A DNA stretch of 56,131 nucleotides, taken from assembly GCA_964466155.1 (NCBI GenBank), contig CAYXMY010000002.1, forward strand, positions 1-56,131. The letters run 5' to 3'. The stretch is from Caenibius sp964466155 (GTDB taxonomy: Bacteria; Pseudomonadota; Alphaproteobacteria; Sphingomonadales; Sphingomonadaceae). Shown here piece after piece: positions 32,731 through 41,171 of this stretch. Under the pieces are notes generated by a model. It was not told the origin of the DNA and did not search any database. It was given only the letters and a program-made list of their open reading frames with translations. The position numbers and the translations under genes are program-made. How positions within the stretch are numbered: position 1 is the first letter of the stretch; each line of letters opens with the position of its first letter.

Positions 32731-33756
32731 CTATTCCACAATCGGTTCCAGAAGCGCGATGGTCCCGGCGTCGGCATCCATTCGGACGCGCGCGCCCACG
32801 GGCATGCACAACTGGTTGCCGATATGGCCGATATTCGCGCCGGAAAAGGCAGGTATGCCGAGCGGCGCAAGATACTGTTCGAGAATGTCCGGGATGGTGA
32901 ACCCCGCATAATCGGGAGTATCGTTGATGCAGCGCCGGCATTGCCCGAAAATAACCCCTGAGACCTTTCCCAGAACGCCTGCCAATGCGAGTTGGTTCAT
33001 CATCCGGTCGATGCGGTATTCCGCTTCTCCGACATCTTCCAGAAACAGGATCGCACCTTTGAAGTCGGGTAGCCATGGCGTGCCCATCAAGGTGGACAAT
33101 ACGGTGAGGTTTCCGCCCAGCAATCGCCCGCTCGCCTTGCCCGGCCCGATCATCGTTATGGGTGCGGCGGGGAGCATGGTGCCCTGATTGTCCGCTCCGC
33201 CGAGTACGGGCGTTTCGCCAGAGAATGCCAGGCGCCAGAAGCTGTTCCAACTGGTCACGTCCCAACGATTGGCGGCATTGGGAGCATGGAGGGTGGGAAA
33301 ACCGGCGCGTGTGGCAAAGGCGAGGTGAAGTGCGGTCACATCGCTGAAGCCGATCAGCAGCTTGGGATTGGCGCGGATAAGGTTCCAGTCGAGCAAGGGC
33401 AGCAAGCGCGCGCTGCCCCAGCCGCCCCGGATCGCGAAGATTGCCCGGACCGTGTCGTCCGCGAACATCGCGTTGATATCCGCTGCTCTGTCCTTGTCGG
33501 TGCCGGCCAGATAGCCGAAGCTGTCCGATACGTGCAGGCCCGGTTTCGGCACCAGTCCCATCCCGCGAATGGTATTCCCCACAGCTTCAAGATGGAGCGG
33601 CGTGTTGTCAGGGCTGGCGGGGGCAATCAGGCCGACAGTATCCCCCTGGCGAAGGCGGGCAGGTTTGGCTGTTGCGCGGGCGGTAGCCGAAAGGGGAAAT
33701 ACCGACGAAGCCAGAAGGCCGCCGATGCCGCTGATGGTCGAACGTCGATCAAACAT
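32731..33756 (-). CDS. LD-carboxypeptidase, peptidase family S66
   Basis: A 341-residue protein. The N-terminus MFDRRSTISGIGGLLASSVF contains twin arginines before a hydrophobic stretch, so export (possibly by Tat) to the periplasm is likely. The S66 body shows GDTVGLIAPAS, IFAIRGGWGSARLLP, the nucleophile Ser in LLIGFSDVTALHLAF near residue 136, and the Glu/His relay in ILFLEDVGEAEYRID and GANIGHIGNQLC. It removes the terminal D-alanine from tetrapeptides of murein, or acts on related L,D-bonds such as those of microcin C. Many cytosolic LdcA proteins lack a leader, so this is the exported subtype. Neighbouring genes are unrelated. Confidence 0.88.
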   Translation of the reverse strand: MFDRRSTISGIGGLLASSVFPLSATARATAKPARLRQGDTVGLIAPASPDNTPLHLEAVGNTIRGMGLVPKPGLHVSDSFGYLAGTDKDRAADINAMFADDTVRAIFAIRGGWGSARLLPLLDWNLIRANPKLLIGFSDVTALHLAFATRAGFPTLHAPNAANRWDVTSWNSFWRLAFSGETPVLGGADNQGTMLPAAPITMIGPGKASGRLLGGNLTVLSTLMGTPWLPDFKGAILFLEDVGEAEYRIDRMMNQLALAGVLGKVSGVIFGQCRRCINDTPDYAGFTIPDILEQYLAPLGIPAFSGANIGHIGNQLCMPVGARVRMDADAGTIALLEPIVE

Positions 33757-33818
33757 TGAGGAGGTATAGGATGTTGCAGGCCTTTTCGCCTATCGCCTTA
33801 TCCCTGCCTGAGTGCCTA

Positions 33819-34370
33819 TTACGATGATCGTCCGAGTTTCGCGGCCATGCCGAGAATGTCGTCCAGCGGATTGCCGTCACCGTTGAGATCGATCAGCGAA
33901 GCCAGACCGCCCGCAGCCTGCCCTCCGCCTTGACCGCCACCGAAGAGACCGCCGAGCACCTGGCCAAGCAAGCCGCCGCTGCCAGTTTGCTGGCTGCTGC
34001 CGCGATTGGCGAGATATGCGGTAATGACCGTCGCAAGAAGCGGCAGCATTTTCTTGAGCAGTTCGGGATCGATGCCGGTGTTCTGCGACGCCTGCCCCGC
34101 AACCGTTCGGCTGACGTCCTTCGATCCGAAGATCTGGCCCAGAATTTCGTTGCCGGTTTCTGTAGAGGGGGATGCGCTTGCCCCGAGGCCGTCAAGCAAG
34201 CCGCCAAGACCGCCCGTTTCCGGCTGCGCTTGCGCCTGTTTCTTGAAGCCGCCGAGGATCGCTGGCAGCAGCGCTTCGGCACCGGCCTGCACCATGGAGG
34301 GATCGACGCCCAGTTGCCGCGAAATCGAGTCCAGCGCGCCGGTCTGCTTCAGGATATCTGCAACACTCAC
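33819..34370 (-). CDS. DUF937-domain protein
   Basis: A 183-residue protein beginning VSVADILKQTGALDSISRQL, with the DUF937 (YidB-like) features of a helical N-terminus, GAEALLPAILGGFKKQAQ and a Gly/Gln-rich low-complexity stretch (GLLGQVLGGLFGGGQGGGQA). It ends in an EF-hand-like DLNGDGNPLDDI that could bind calcium. No enzymatic role is known for the family. GTG 34370 is chosen because AAGGGG lies seven bases upstream; a TTG at 34394 is less likely. It is divergent from a DUF3597 gene 118 bases away, and the two may share a control region. Confidence 0.82.
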   Translation of the reverse strand: MSVADILKQTGALDSISRQLGVDPSMVQAGAEALLPAILGGFKKQAQAQPETGGLGGLLDGLGASASPSTETGNEILGQIFGSKDVSRTVAGQASQNTGIDPELLKKMLPLLATVITAYLANRGSSQQTGSGGLLGQVLGGLFGGGQGGGQAAGGLASLIDLNGDGNPLDDILGMAAKLGRSS

Positions 34371-34488
34371 GTCATGTCCCCTTCTTATCTTCAAGATCGG
34401 CAGAGCGGCTAGAACGGTACGCTTGCCAAGCTCTTAGGCTTGCCGCACATTCCCACGGGAATCGCCGCTTCAACAACTCAGGAGATGG

Positions 34489-34878
34489 ATGATGAGCTTT
34501 TTCAGTAAAATCAAGGATGCGATCTTCGGCAAAAAAGCGGAGGCGCAGACACCGGCCGCTGCCGACCCTGCGGCTCCCGCTCCGGCTGATGCCGCGCCGG
34601 CCGCGCCCCAACCTGTGGCCGAGGTCGATGTGGAAGCCATCCTCAATGATCTGGCGGCGAAGTCCGATCAGCAGTTGAACTGGAAAACCTCGATCGTCGA
34701 TCTGATGAAGCTGCTCGGGCTGGATTCCAGCCTCACCGAGCGCAAGGGGCTGGCTCAGGAACTGGGCTATACCGGCGAGCTGGATGGCAGCGCCGAAATG
34801 AATATCTGGCTCCACAAGCGCGTCATGCAGGAACTGGCCGCCAATGGCGGCAAGGTTCCCGCCAATCTCCTCGACTGA
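34489..34878 (+). CDS. DUF3597-domain protein
   Basis: A 129-residue protein: a short basic N-terminus (MMSFFSKIKDAIFGKKAEAQ), an Ala/Pro-rich linker (about 20-43) and a compact helical C-terminal DUF3597 domain (VDVEAILNDLAAKSDQQLNW to AANGGKVPANLLD). It is soluble, with no signal peptide. The family is common in proteobacteria and has no assigned biochemical role; helical packing around LNWKTSIVDLMKLLGLD is the conserved part. Either ATG 34489 or ATG 34492 may be used. GGAG lies just upstream. Its divergent partner is the DUF937 gene. Confidence 0.85.
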   Translation: MMSFFSKIKDAIFGKKAEAQTPAAADPAAPAPADAAPAAPQPVAEVDVEAILNDLAAKSDQQLNWKTSIVDLMKLLGLDSSLTERKGLAQELGYTGELDGSAEMNIWLHKRVMQELAANGGKVPANLLD

Positions 34879-34899
34879 GGAATAGAGCAGGCATCTGCC

Positions 34900-35598
34900 C
34901 TATTCCAATTGCGACAGCCATTCGCCGAAGGCTGCGCGGCCTGCGTCGCGTAGCCCAGGCCCATATTTACATGCGTCGGCGCGGATGGGCCTAGGATCAA
35001 TATCTGCCCCGGCAAGCTCAGCCGCATGTCCGATCAGCCACGCTTCGAGAGCGTGATCGGTGTCCGCTTCCGGGTGGAATTGCAGTCCAAGCAGGTTGGG
35101 ACCGAGTGCGAACGCCTGATTGGCGACCGGGGTGGTGGCCAGTAATTCTGCGCCCGACGGAAGATTAAAGGCATCGCCGTGCCAGTGCAGCACTGGCACA
35201 CCGGCAAGATGGCGCAGCGGGCTGCGCTTCCCTGCGGCGGTGAGATCGAGTGGGGCGAAACCGATCTCCTTGACGCCGGTTGCCGCCACTCTTGCGCCCA
35301 AAGCCGCAGCGATCAGCTGCGCGCCCAGACAGATGCCGAGGAGGGGGAGACCCGCATCCAACCGGGCCTTGATAAGGGCAAGCTCCTTTTCCAGGAAAGG
35401 ATAGGCTTCCCTCTCGTAAACGCCGATTGGGCCGCCAAGAACGATGAGAAGCGCCTGGCGCAGCGGATCGATTCCGGTGAGGCCACCATTCGCGACATCG
35501 ATATAATCCAGTGTGTAGCCCGCTTGCGTCAGTTCATGTTCGAAAGTCCCGAGCGTTTCAAAATGAACGTGGCGAATGGCGAGCGCTTCCTTGGTCAT
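34900..35598 (-). CDS. Class I glutamine amidotransferase-like protein
   Basis: About 232 residues with the triad-type GATase fold: the nucleophile elbow GICLGAQLIAAALGARVA with Cys near residue 90, and the His-Glu pair in LGLQFHPEADTDHALE near 172. It resembles stand-alone GMP-synthase-type amidotransferase proteins, which hydrolyse glutamine or gamma-glutamyl bonds. The start at 35598 is chosen for a GGAGA upstream; an earlier Met at 35649 would overlap pdxY. It follows a PLP-homeostasis pair in the same direction, so a link to B6 metabolism is possible, but PdxT-specific motifs are not seen and the substrate is unknown. Confidence 0.83.
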   Translation of the reverse strand: MTKEALAIRHVHFETLGTFEHELTQAGYTLDYIDVANGGLTGIDPLRQALLIVLGGPIGVYEREAYPFLEKELALIKARLDAGLPLLGICLGAQLIAAALGARVAATGVKEIGFAPLDLTAAGKRSPLRHLAGVPVLHWHGDAFNLPSGAELLATTPVANQAFALGPNLLGLQFHPEADTDHALEAWLIGHAAELAGADIDPRPIRADACKYGPGLRDAGRAAFGEWLSQLE

Positions 35599-35635
35599 GG
35601 CGATGTCTCCAGATGGCGGGCGGGAGCCGGGAAAG

Positions 35636-36475
35636 TCATGAAGCAGCATCCGGGGCTTCGGTAGGAACGAAGGGAAAGCCGGTGATCAGCATCTCTTCGG
35701 AGGCGGCGGCCTGAGTGCGCCTGAGCACAGCCAGAATCTCCTCCGTTGCTCCGGCTCCGGCTTCATGGAGATCGCACCCTTCGCATAACCGTGCAACCAG
35801 CAACGCGGTAAAGAGATCGCCCGTGCCGCATGGGCGGATGGGCAGACGGGTGACCGATGTGCGTGTCAGCTTGTCCGGTGTCCATACCACCGTTTCTACG
35901 GAACCCGATGAAGTATCGTCGAGCGTGCAACCCGTGACTGCCGCCGCCCCGGTGCCGCGGCGGGCAAGAACCTGCACTGCGTCATTCAGATCTTTTTCCG
36001 AGCGGGCTTTGCGCTCGGTCAGAAGCTTCAGCTCGAACTGGTTAGGCGTGATGACAGAGGCCATGGGCGACAGGCGGTCTCGAAAGACTTCGATCAGCCC
36101 TTCCTGGACGAAGATGCCCAGATCGTCGTCGCCCATGACAGGATCGCATATGAAAATGAGCTTCGGGTTACGCTTGATTGCGCGTGCGATGAAATCGGCG
36201 GCCACCTCTCCGTTTTCGACCGATCCCAGATAGCCGGTGATGACCACGCGGGCCTTTTCGACCAGGCCGCGCTCCTCGACGCCGCGCAGCAGACCGGCAA
36301 CCAGTTCCGGTTCCAGCACCTTGCCGTGTATGGTGGGATAATGCGGATGGTTGGAAAGCAAAGCCGTGGGCACCGCCGCAACCTCAAGCCCTTTGGCCTG
36401 CATCGGAAAGACGGCGGCGCTGTTGCCGACATGGCCGTGAACGACTTGGCTCTGGATCGAGATCACATCCGTCAT
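35636..36475 (-). CDS. pdxY: Pyridoxal kinase
   Basis: A 279-residue ribokinase-fold kinase close to PdxY: MTDVISIQSQVVHGHVGNSA, LLSNHPHYPTIHGKVL, VITGYLGSVENGE, IFICDPVMGDDD, ITPNQFELKLLTERKA and the anion-hole/catalytic Asp segment RPCGTGDLFTALLVARL. It phosphorylates pyridoxal (and related vitamers) with ATP to pyridoxal 5'-phosphate in the cytoplasm, the salvage route. The start at 36475 overlaps the stop of the upstream YggS-type gene (ATGA), so the two PLP genes are coupled. This start also coincides with the family N-terminus, unlike a Met eight codons earlier. Confidence 0.92.
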   Translation of the reverse strand: MTDVISIQSQVVHGHVGNSAAVFPMQAKGLEVAAVPTALLSNHPHYPTIHGKVLEPELVAGLLRGVEERGLVEKARVVITGYLGSVENGEVAADFIARAIKRNPKLIFICDPVMGDDDLGIFVQEGLIEVFRDRLSPMASVITPNQFELKLLTERKARSEKDLNDAVQVLARRGTGAAAVTGCTLDDTSSGSVETVVWTPDKLTRTSVTRLPIRPCGTGDLFTALLVARLCEGCDLHEAGAGATEEILAVLRRTQAAASEEMLITGFPFVPTEAPDAAS

Positions 36476-37257
36476 GACGGTGCGCCGGTGCCGGGCCAAT
36501 AATGGCTATCGGGGGTGGGGCGTTTGCCGAAAATGGCTTGGCCCACGCGAACAACCGTCGCCCCTTCCTCTATGGCTTGTTCGAAATCGCCGGTCATCCC
36601 CATCGACAGCCCGGTAAGGCCAGGGTGGCGTTTAAGCGCTTCGTCGCGCAGGCGGCGCAGCAAGGTGAAGCATGGACGCACTTTCGCCATGTCGGAACTG
36701 AACGGCGCCAAGGTCATCAGCCCGCGCGGCTGTAATCGCGGAAACTGGCCCAGCGCATCGACAAAGGGCAGCAACGCATCGGGATGCAGGCCGAACTTGC
36801 TTGCCTCCCCCGACGTGTTGACCTGCACATAGACGTCAAGGAAGCGGCCTTCGCGTTCCAACCGCTGGTTGAGAAGCTCGGCCAGCCGCAGGCTGTCGAG
36901 TGCATGGAACGCATGGGCGAAGCGGGCCAGGTACTTGACCTTGTTGCTCTGGAGATGCCCGACAATACTCCATTCCATAGCCAGATCGGCCAGCGCTTCC
37001 CGCTTCGCCGCTGCCTCTTGAATCTTGTTTTCCCCGAAGGCGGTAATACCGGCCTGGAAGGCATATCGCAGGATGTGGGCAGGCACCGTCTTGGTGATCG
37101 GGAGAAGCTGCACGGAAGCCCGATCCCGGCCAGCCCGCGCGCAGGCCCAGGCAATACGTTCCTCCACCGATGCCAGGTTGGTGCGGAACGTGGCGAGCGG
37201 ATCAGGCCCGAAACGGGCGATATCCTCGGACGAAAGCGCTGTTTGGGTAATAGGCAT
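36472..37257 (-). CDS. YggS/PLPBP-family pyridoxal phosphate homeostasis protein
   Basis: A 261-residue single-domain alanine-racemase-fold protein. The PLP lysine is K56 in QLLPITKTVPAHILRYAF; GITAFGENKIQEAAAK, WSIVGHLQSNKVKYLARF and LSMGMTGDFEQAIEEGATVV are family signatures, followed by VRVGQAIFG. It binds PLP but has no known catalysis; it buffers or delivers the cofactor and affects amino- and keto-acid balance. The start at 37257 has GAAGAG in place and matches the family; an upstream frame start at 37338 does not. It is coupled to pdxY, a functionally sensible pair that keeps free PLP low while it is made. Confidence 0.93.
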   Translation of the reverse strand: MPITQTALSSEDIARFGPDPLATFRTNLASVEERIAWACARAGRDRASVQLLPITKTVPAHILRYAFQAGITAFGENKIQEAAAKREALADLAMEWSIVGHLQSNKVKYLARFAHAFHALDSLRLAELLNQRLEREGRFLDVYVQVNTSGEASKFGLHPDALLPFVDALGQFPRLQPRGLMTLAPFSSDMAKVRPCFTLLRRLRDEALKRHPGLTGLSMGMTGDFEQAIEEGATVVRVGQAIFGKRPTPDSHYWPGTGAPS

Positions 37258-37637
37258 CGGTAACTCTTCACGGGCGAAATCGGGCGTGCGAACCGTCGGG
37301 CTCCTGAACCGGATGGTTGCGGGGGACCTATGCCGCAAGACAAGCGGCTAGGGAACGCCGATTGCCCCTCGATCCCGGATATGGCCCATTTGTGAAGGAA
37401 AGCTCCGCTGCGCCTGCTCTATCCGGCGCATCGGCAAAAAGCCGGTACACGAGCCGTCCATCCTGCATTTGGGTAAAATCATGTGTTGGCGAAGATATTT
37501 GATCTGCATGTGAAAAAGCATCGGATACAATCTTGGTCCATGCAGACAGAACGGGATGGCTGGCTCTATGCCGTGAAGTCTGCCCTGCAAGGCATGCGAT
37601 CAAGTTTTCGTTAAGCCTGTTGCTTTAGATCGGGACT
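37258..37637. other. Divergent intergenic region, B6 genes and diguanylate cyclase
   Basis: About 380 bases with no supportable gene. It must carry the promoters for the leftward YggS-type gene and the rightward diguanylate cyclase. Short frames on the minus strand here lack family features. No strong repeat or hairpin was noticed. Confidence 0.4.
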
Positions 37638-38510
37638 ATGCCAGCCTATTCTCGCAAGACTATCGTCAAGGCCGCTTGCGCTGCGATATTGTCGATGGTG
37701 GTCACGCTGATGGTCGCCAAGGTGGCGACCTATTTCTTCGGCGGATCGCTATCGGGGACAGGGCTGCTGCTTTGCATCGTGTGTCCGCTGGTCATTGGCG
37801 GCCCTGCTTGTGCCTGGCAATCCCACCAACAATCCCTGCTGATGACCGCGAATGACGAACTCGATAGGGCGAAAGCCGGTCTTGAGCGGGCATATGCCGA
37901 TTTGCAACACGCGTATCGTCAGCTCGATGAACGGGCGCGGCACGATGGATTGACCGGTATCCTCAACCGCGAAGGCTTTATAAGTGCGATAAACCAGGCA
38001 CTTGCCGACCGGCATGGCACGCTGTTCATTCTCGATGCCGATGAGTTCAAGCAAATCAATGACCGGCATGGCCATCTGACGGGTGACGAAGCATTGCGTG
38101 CGCTGGCGGGGGCAATCGCGGGATGTGCGGGGGATGCCGATCTCCTCGGCCGTATCGGTGGGGAGGAGTTCGCGGTCTTCAAACCGGGCGTTCACGGGCT
38201 GACAGCAGAAGTGGAGGCTGAGCGTATGCGGCAAGCCGTCCGGTTGACACCCATCGCGGTTGGTTTGAGCAAGCCCATCTACCTTTCAGTCAGCATGGGC
38301 GGGGCGGATAGCCGGGATTTCGCCGATCTCGATGCCTTGTGGCGCGCGGCGGATTCCCGTCTCTATGCGGCCAAGGCGACTGGGCGCGACCGGTTCGTGC
38401 TGGATGGCGTGACGGCATCGCCGCAGTTCTATCTTTTTCCCGTCGAAGACGCCGATACTGCGGGCTCCCCCGATACGGGCGAAGCGGTCAAGGCCACCAT
38501 GCACCTCTAG
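37638..38510 (+). CDS. Membrane diguanylate cyclase (GGDEF domain)
   Basis: A 290-residue protein with two transmembrane helices (about residues 11-32 and 38-56), a coiled-coil signalling helix (about 70-100, LDRAKAGLERAYADLQHAYR) and a GGDEF domain starting at DGLTGILNREGF. The active site is GGEEF at residues 174-178 and the Mg/GTP segment is FILDADEFKQINDRHGHLTG. It should condense two GTP to c-di-GMP at the inner membrane. The product-inhibition site (RxxD five residues before GGEEF) reads GDAD, so feedback inhibition is probably lost. c-di-GMP commonly raises exopolysaccharide output, a possible link to the locus upstream, but nothing here proves it. Confidence 0.9.
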   Translation: MPAYSRKTIVKAACAAILSMVVTLMVAKVATYFFGGSLSGTGLLLCIVCPLVIGGPACAWQSHQQSLLMTANDELDRAKAGLERAYADLQHAYRQLDERARHDGLTGILNREGFISAINQALADRHGTLFILDADEFKQINDRHGHLTGDEALRALAGAIAGCAGDADLLGRIGGEEFAVFKPGVHGLTAEVEAERMRQAVRLTPIAVGLSKPIYLSVSMGGADSRDFADLDALWRAADSRLYAAKATGRDRFVLDGVTASPQFYLFPVEDADTAGSPDTGEAVKATMHL

Positions 38511-38663
38511 CTTCGGAGAGGGGCGTGTTGACTTTATGCATCGCTCCATCGACGTATCCAACACCAGCGTCGATCACGCTGTCATCGTCAATCCGCTGAA
38601 GGTCTCGTTATCCGGTGAACCCGATTCCGCCGCCCGAAGCCAGCATCTTCGCGGGATACAGGG

Positions 38664-39515
38664 TTAAAGGCGCCGTACCCAGACGTTGCGAAACGAAACA
38701 GCGCAGCCATGGTCCTGCAAGGTGAGCGGCAAGGCGGCCGCGTGTTGCGTATATTTCGGGAGCGCGTGCCATGCCGTGGCTCCTTCAATTCTCTGATGGT
38801 TCTGGGTCAGCACGCCGTTATGCAGAACCGTGACGAAGGCAGGCTGCAGCAGCTTGCCCCGCGTATCGAAGCGGGGTGCTTCGAAAACGATATCGTAGCT
38901 CTGCCATTGTCCGGCGGGACGCGATGCATTCACAAGGGGAGGATTCTGGCCATAAATTGCCGAAGCCTGCCCATCGGCATAAGTCTTGTTGCCATGGGAA
39001 TCGAGTATCTGGATCTCGTAAAGTCCCATCAGGATTACGCCGGAATTGCCGCGCATCTGGCCTTCGGGCATTGCAGGGGGGGCGGGCGTCCGGAACTCGA
39101 GATGGAGCTGGATATCGCCGAAAGCCTGCACCGTCTGGAGGCTGGCCCATTCCTTATAACTGGAACGGCGGGGCGGGCTCATCGTGCCGTCGGCAATCAC
39201 CCAGTCGGCCGGCTGGCCATCCGGGCGGGTAAATGCCGAAAGATCATGCCCATCGAACAAGACGATGGCGTCGGCGGGCGCTCCCCCATCCCGTGCCGCG
39301 GGCGCCACGGGCGGTGCCTGCGGCCGGTCGGGATCGTGCACATGCCACCGCGTGTCCGGCACTAGCGGGGAGTCGCGAAAACCGTGATCGATCTGATCCT
39401 GCGTCGGCGGAGGCAAGCCAGGCGTTTGCGGCACCCCCTGTGCATGGGCGCAGGAAACGAAGGCGAGAGAGGCTGTCATGCCCAAGGCAAGGATACGCTG
39501 AAGAGTGCAGGCCAT
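38664..39515 (-). CDS. Secreted DUF1080 (3-keto-disaccharide hydrolase-like) protein
   Basis: A 283-residue exported protein. A clear signal peptide MACTLQRILALGMTASLAFV is followed by a cut near AHA-Q at about residue 26. A concanavalin-like beta-jelly roll of the DUF1080 family occupies about residues 85-283: VLFDGHDLSAFTRPDGQPAD, GDIQLHLEFRTP, NSGVILMGLYEIQILDSHGN and VSFRNVWVRRL. Members bind or hydrolyse 3-keto-glycosides or other carbohydrates in the periplasm. AAGGAATTGCCC upstream supports the start at 39515 against one 26 codons earlier. It probably works with nearby sugar-uptake functions (GH2, TonB receptors), though it is transcribed separately. Confidence 0.87.
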   Translation of the reverse strand: MACTLQRILALGMTASLAFVSCAHAQGVPQTPGLPPPTQDQIDHGFRDSPLVPDTRWHVHDPDRPQAPPVAPAARDGGAPADAIVLFDGHDLSAFTRPDGQPADWVIADGTMSPPRRSSYKEWASLQTVQAFGDIQLHLEFRTPAPPAMPEGQMRGNSGVILMGLYEIQILDSHGNKTYADGQASAIYGQNPPLVNASRPAGQWQSYDIVFEAPRFDTRGKLLQPAFVTVLHNGVLTQNHQRIEGATAWHALPKYTQHAAALPLTLQDHGCAVSFRNVWVRRL

Positions 39516-39648
39516 GGGCAATTCCTTGCGATGGGCGACGGAGCCTGACCGTTCATGATGACTGTTTGCGGCGCTGGCAACTCCCTTGGTCATTGAAGGG
39601 CGGAAGAACCTGCGCGCGAACCGCCTGTTTTCTCCGCCTGGCCTCTTG

Positions 39649-40935
39649 TCATTGCAGAGCGAACTGGCGGAAGCCGAAGCTCACAGCCTCGGGATCGGCT
39701 GCCATCTCCTGGTCCGGCTGGCGGCGGTGCAAGGCCATTCTCAGTGAATGGCCAGCCATCCAGAAGGATAGGGCGAACATATCGAACGCTTCATCTCCGT
39801 AAGCGTCGAAAGCGGGATCGTGCCGGAGCGTATGATAGAAGCCGCGTGTCATCCTGAAATAGCGCGCCAAGGCGGAAAATTCCGGATCGCGCGCGGCAAT
39901 CAGTTCGAATTCAGAATAGGCGACGAGCAGCGATACGCGGCTGTTTCCCGAATAGACGGCGATCCGTTCCGCGAGTTCCGAATCATAGTGCAGATCGCTC
40001 GCCACCCCCAGCGATCCGGTGAATGCGATGATTTCCTCATGGATCGCCCGATACGTGGCGTAGAGCAGCGCGTGGCGTGTCGGAAAGTAATGCGCGATGG
40101 CTGAAACGGAGGTTTCCGCCCGGGTTGCGACGGTGCGGAAGCTGAGCGCCCCCGGCCCTTCGTCAATTGCTATGCCCTTGGCCGCGTCCACGATCTGCCG
40201 CGCTGTGGGGGTGTGCGGAATGTCGGTGTTGAGCCCATATAACGGCGATGCCAATGTATTGCGCAGGGTCGAACGGAACCATATCGGCGCCCGGCGCCGT
40301 TCGACGGGGGATAGTGCCCGGCTGACGATTTCCTGCGCCAGCAATTGCCCTTCCATTGGGGGCTCGCTGCCGCTCATATGCAGGATCAGCCCGAGATGGA
40401 GTTCGAACAGGAACGTACCTTTGGCTGCCCCCTCCCGGTTGCGCGCGGCGACACCCTGCCAGAAATCGGCCAACAGGCGGGTCCAGCTTTCGACTATCGG
40501 GAATAGCGGGGGTGAGCGCAGGGCCAGTGCCATGAATTCGAACATCGCCAGTTGTTCGCGGCGTTCTTCGCGGTCGCCCAGTCCCAGAGTGCAGATCATG
40601 ACGTCGGTCAGGTCGGTGTAGCCGCCCGCCGATTGTGCGAAATAACGGGTAAAGGCATCGAGACGGCGGGCGTGGCGCTCGCTCAGATGAGAAAAGGCGC
40701 TGACCAGCAGACGGGCCTTGGAGCCGAACTGGTACTGGATGGTCGCCGCAGGCAACCCCGCCGCTTCAGCCAAGGCGCGCATCGTCACTCCGTCCAGCCC
40801 CTTATCGCGCAGCAGATCGGCAGCCTGATCGATGAGAGGCGGCGGAGCTTTGGACCGTACGGTTGAACGATTTTTTGTCTTTTTCACATCGATCCCTGCA
40901 TTGCGATATGCCCGCCTGTCCGTGCTTATCCTCAT
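39649..40935 (-). CDS. Tandem double-TetR transcriptional regulator
   Basis: About 428 residues comprising two complete TetR-type modules in one chain. Module 1 has its helix-turn-helix at LRDKGLDGVTMRALAEAAGL then PAATIQYQFGSKARLL. Module 2, about 210 residues later, has AIDEGPGALSFRTVATRAET then SVSAIAHYFPTRHALLYATY. Each is followed by a helical ligand domain. TetR proteins normally dimerise to place two such motifs on DNA, so a covalent pseudo-dimer, or binding of asymmetric operators, is expected. The start is open: ATG 40935, or GTG 40887 with AGGGA upstream. It is divergent from the TonB-dependent receptor at 41172, the probable target. Confidence 0.87.
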   Translation of the reverse strand: MRISTDRRAYRNAGIDVKKTKNRSTVRSKAPPPLIDQAADLLRDKGLDGVTMRALAEAAGLPAATIQYQFGSKARLLVSAFSHLSERHARRLDAFTRYFAQSAGGYTDLTDVMICTLGLGDREERREQLAMFEFMALALRSPPLFPIVESWTRLLADFWQGVAARNREGAAKGTFLFELHLGLILHMSGSEPPMEGQLLAQEIVSRALSPVERRRAPIWFRSTLRNTLASPLYGLNTDIPHTPTARQIVDAAKGIAIDEGPGALSFRTVATRAETSVSAIAHYFPTRHALLYATYRAIHEEIIAFTGSLGVASDLHYDSELAERIAVYSGNSRVSLLVAYSEFELIAARDPEFSALARYFRMTRGFYHTLRHDPAFDAYGDEAFDMFALSFWMAGHSLRMALHRRQPDQEMAADPEAVSFGFRQFALQ

Positions 40936-41048
40936 AATCCTAGAGGGAAAGGGAGGAATTCCACAAGCTTCGAATAACGCGATATCGGTTGATAGGTTGC
41001 AGTACGCTTGAACAAATATGTTGCCACGCCATGCGGATGCTTTATACA

Positions 41049-41058
41049 TAGCGCGCTA
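41049..41058. promoter_or_regulatory. TAGCGCGCTA palindrome in receptor upstream region
   Basis: A 10-bp perfect palindrome about 115 bases before the receptor gene and next to a TTTATACAT string that could be a -10 element. A second inverted repeat, CTGTTT-TTC-AAACAG, follows at 41088-41102. They are plausible operators for the divergent double-TetR protein. Confidence 0.35.
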
Positions 41059-41087
41059 AAAGAGGCGGGGTGGACACGGTTTAGCTC

Positions 41088-41102
41088 CTGTTTTTCAAAC
41101 AG
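41088..41102. repeat. Inverted repeat CTGTTT/AAACAG
   Basis: Perfect 6-bp arms flank three bases, about 70 bp upstream of the receptor start. It could be a regulator site or a small leader hairpin. It is too weak to act as a terminator without a T run. Confidence 0.3.
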
Positions 41103-41171
41103 ATTAACCCGATCCGATTCTCCTCGAAGTCATCAGAACAATCATACAATCGAACTACATGGAGGGGTTAT

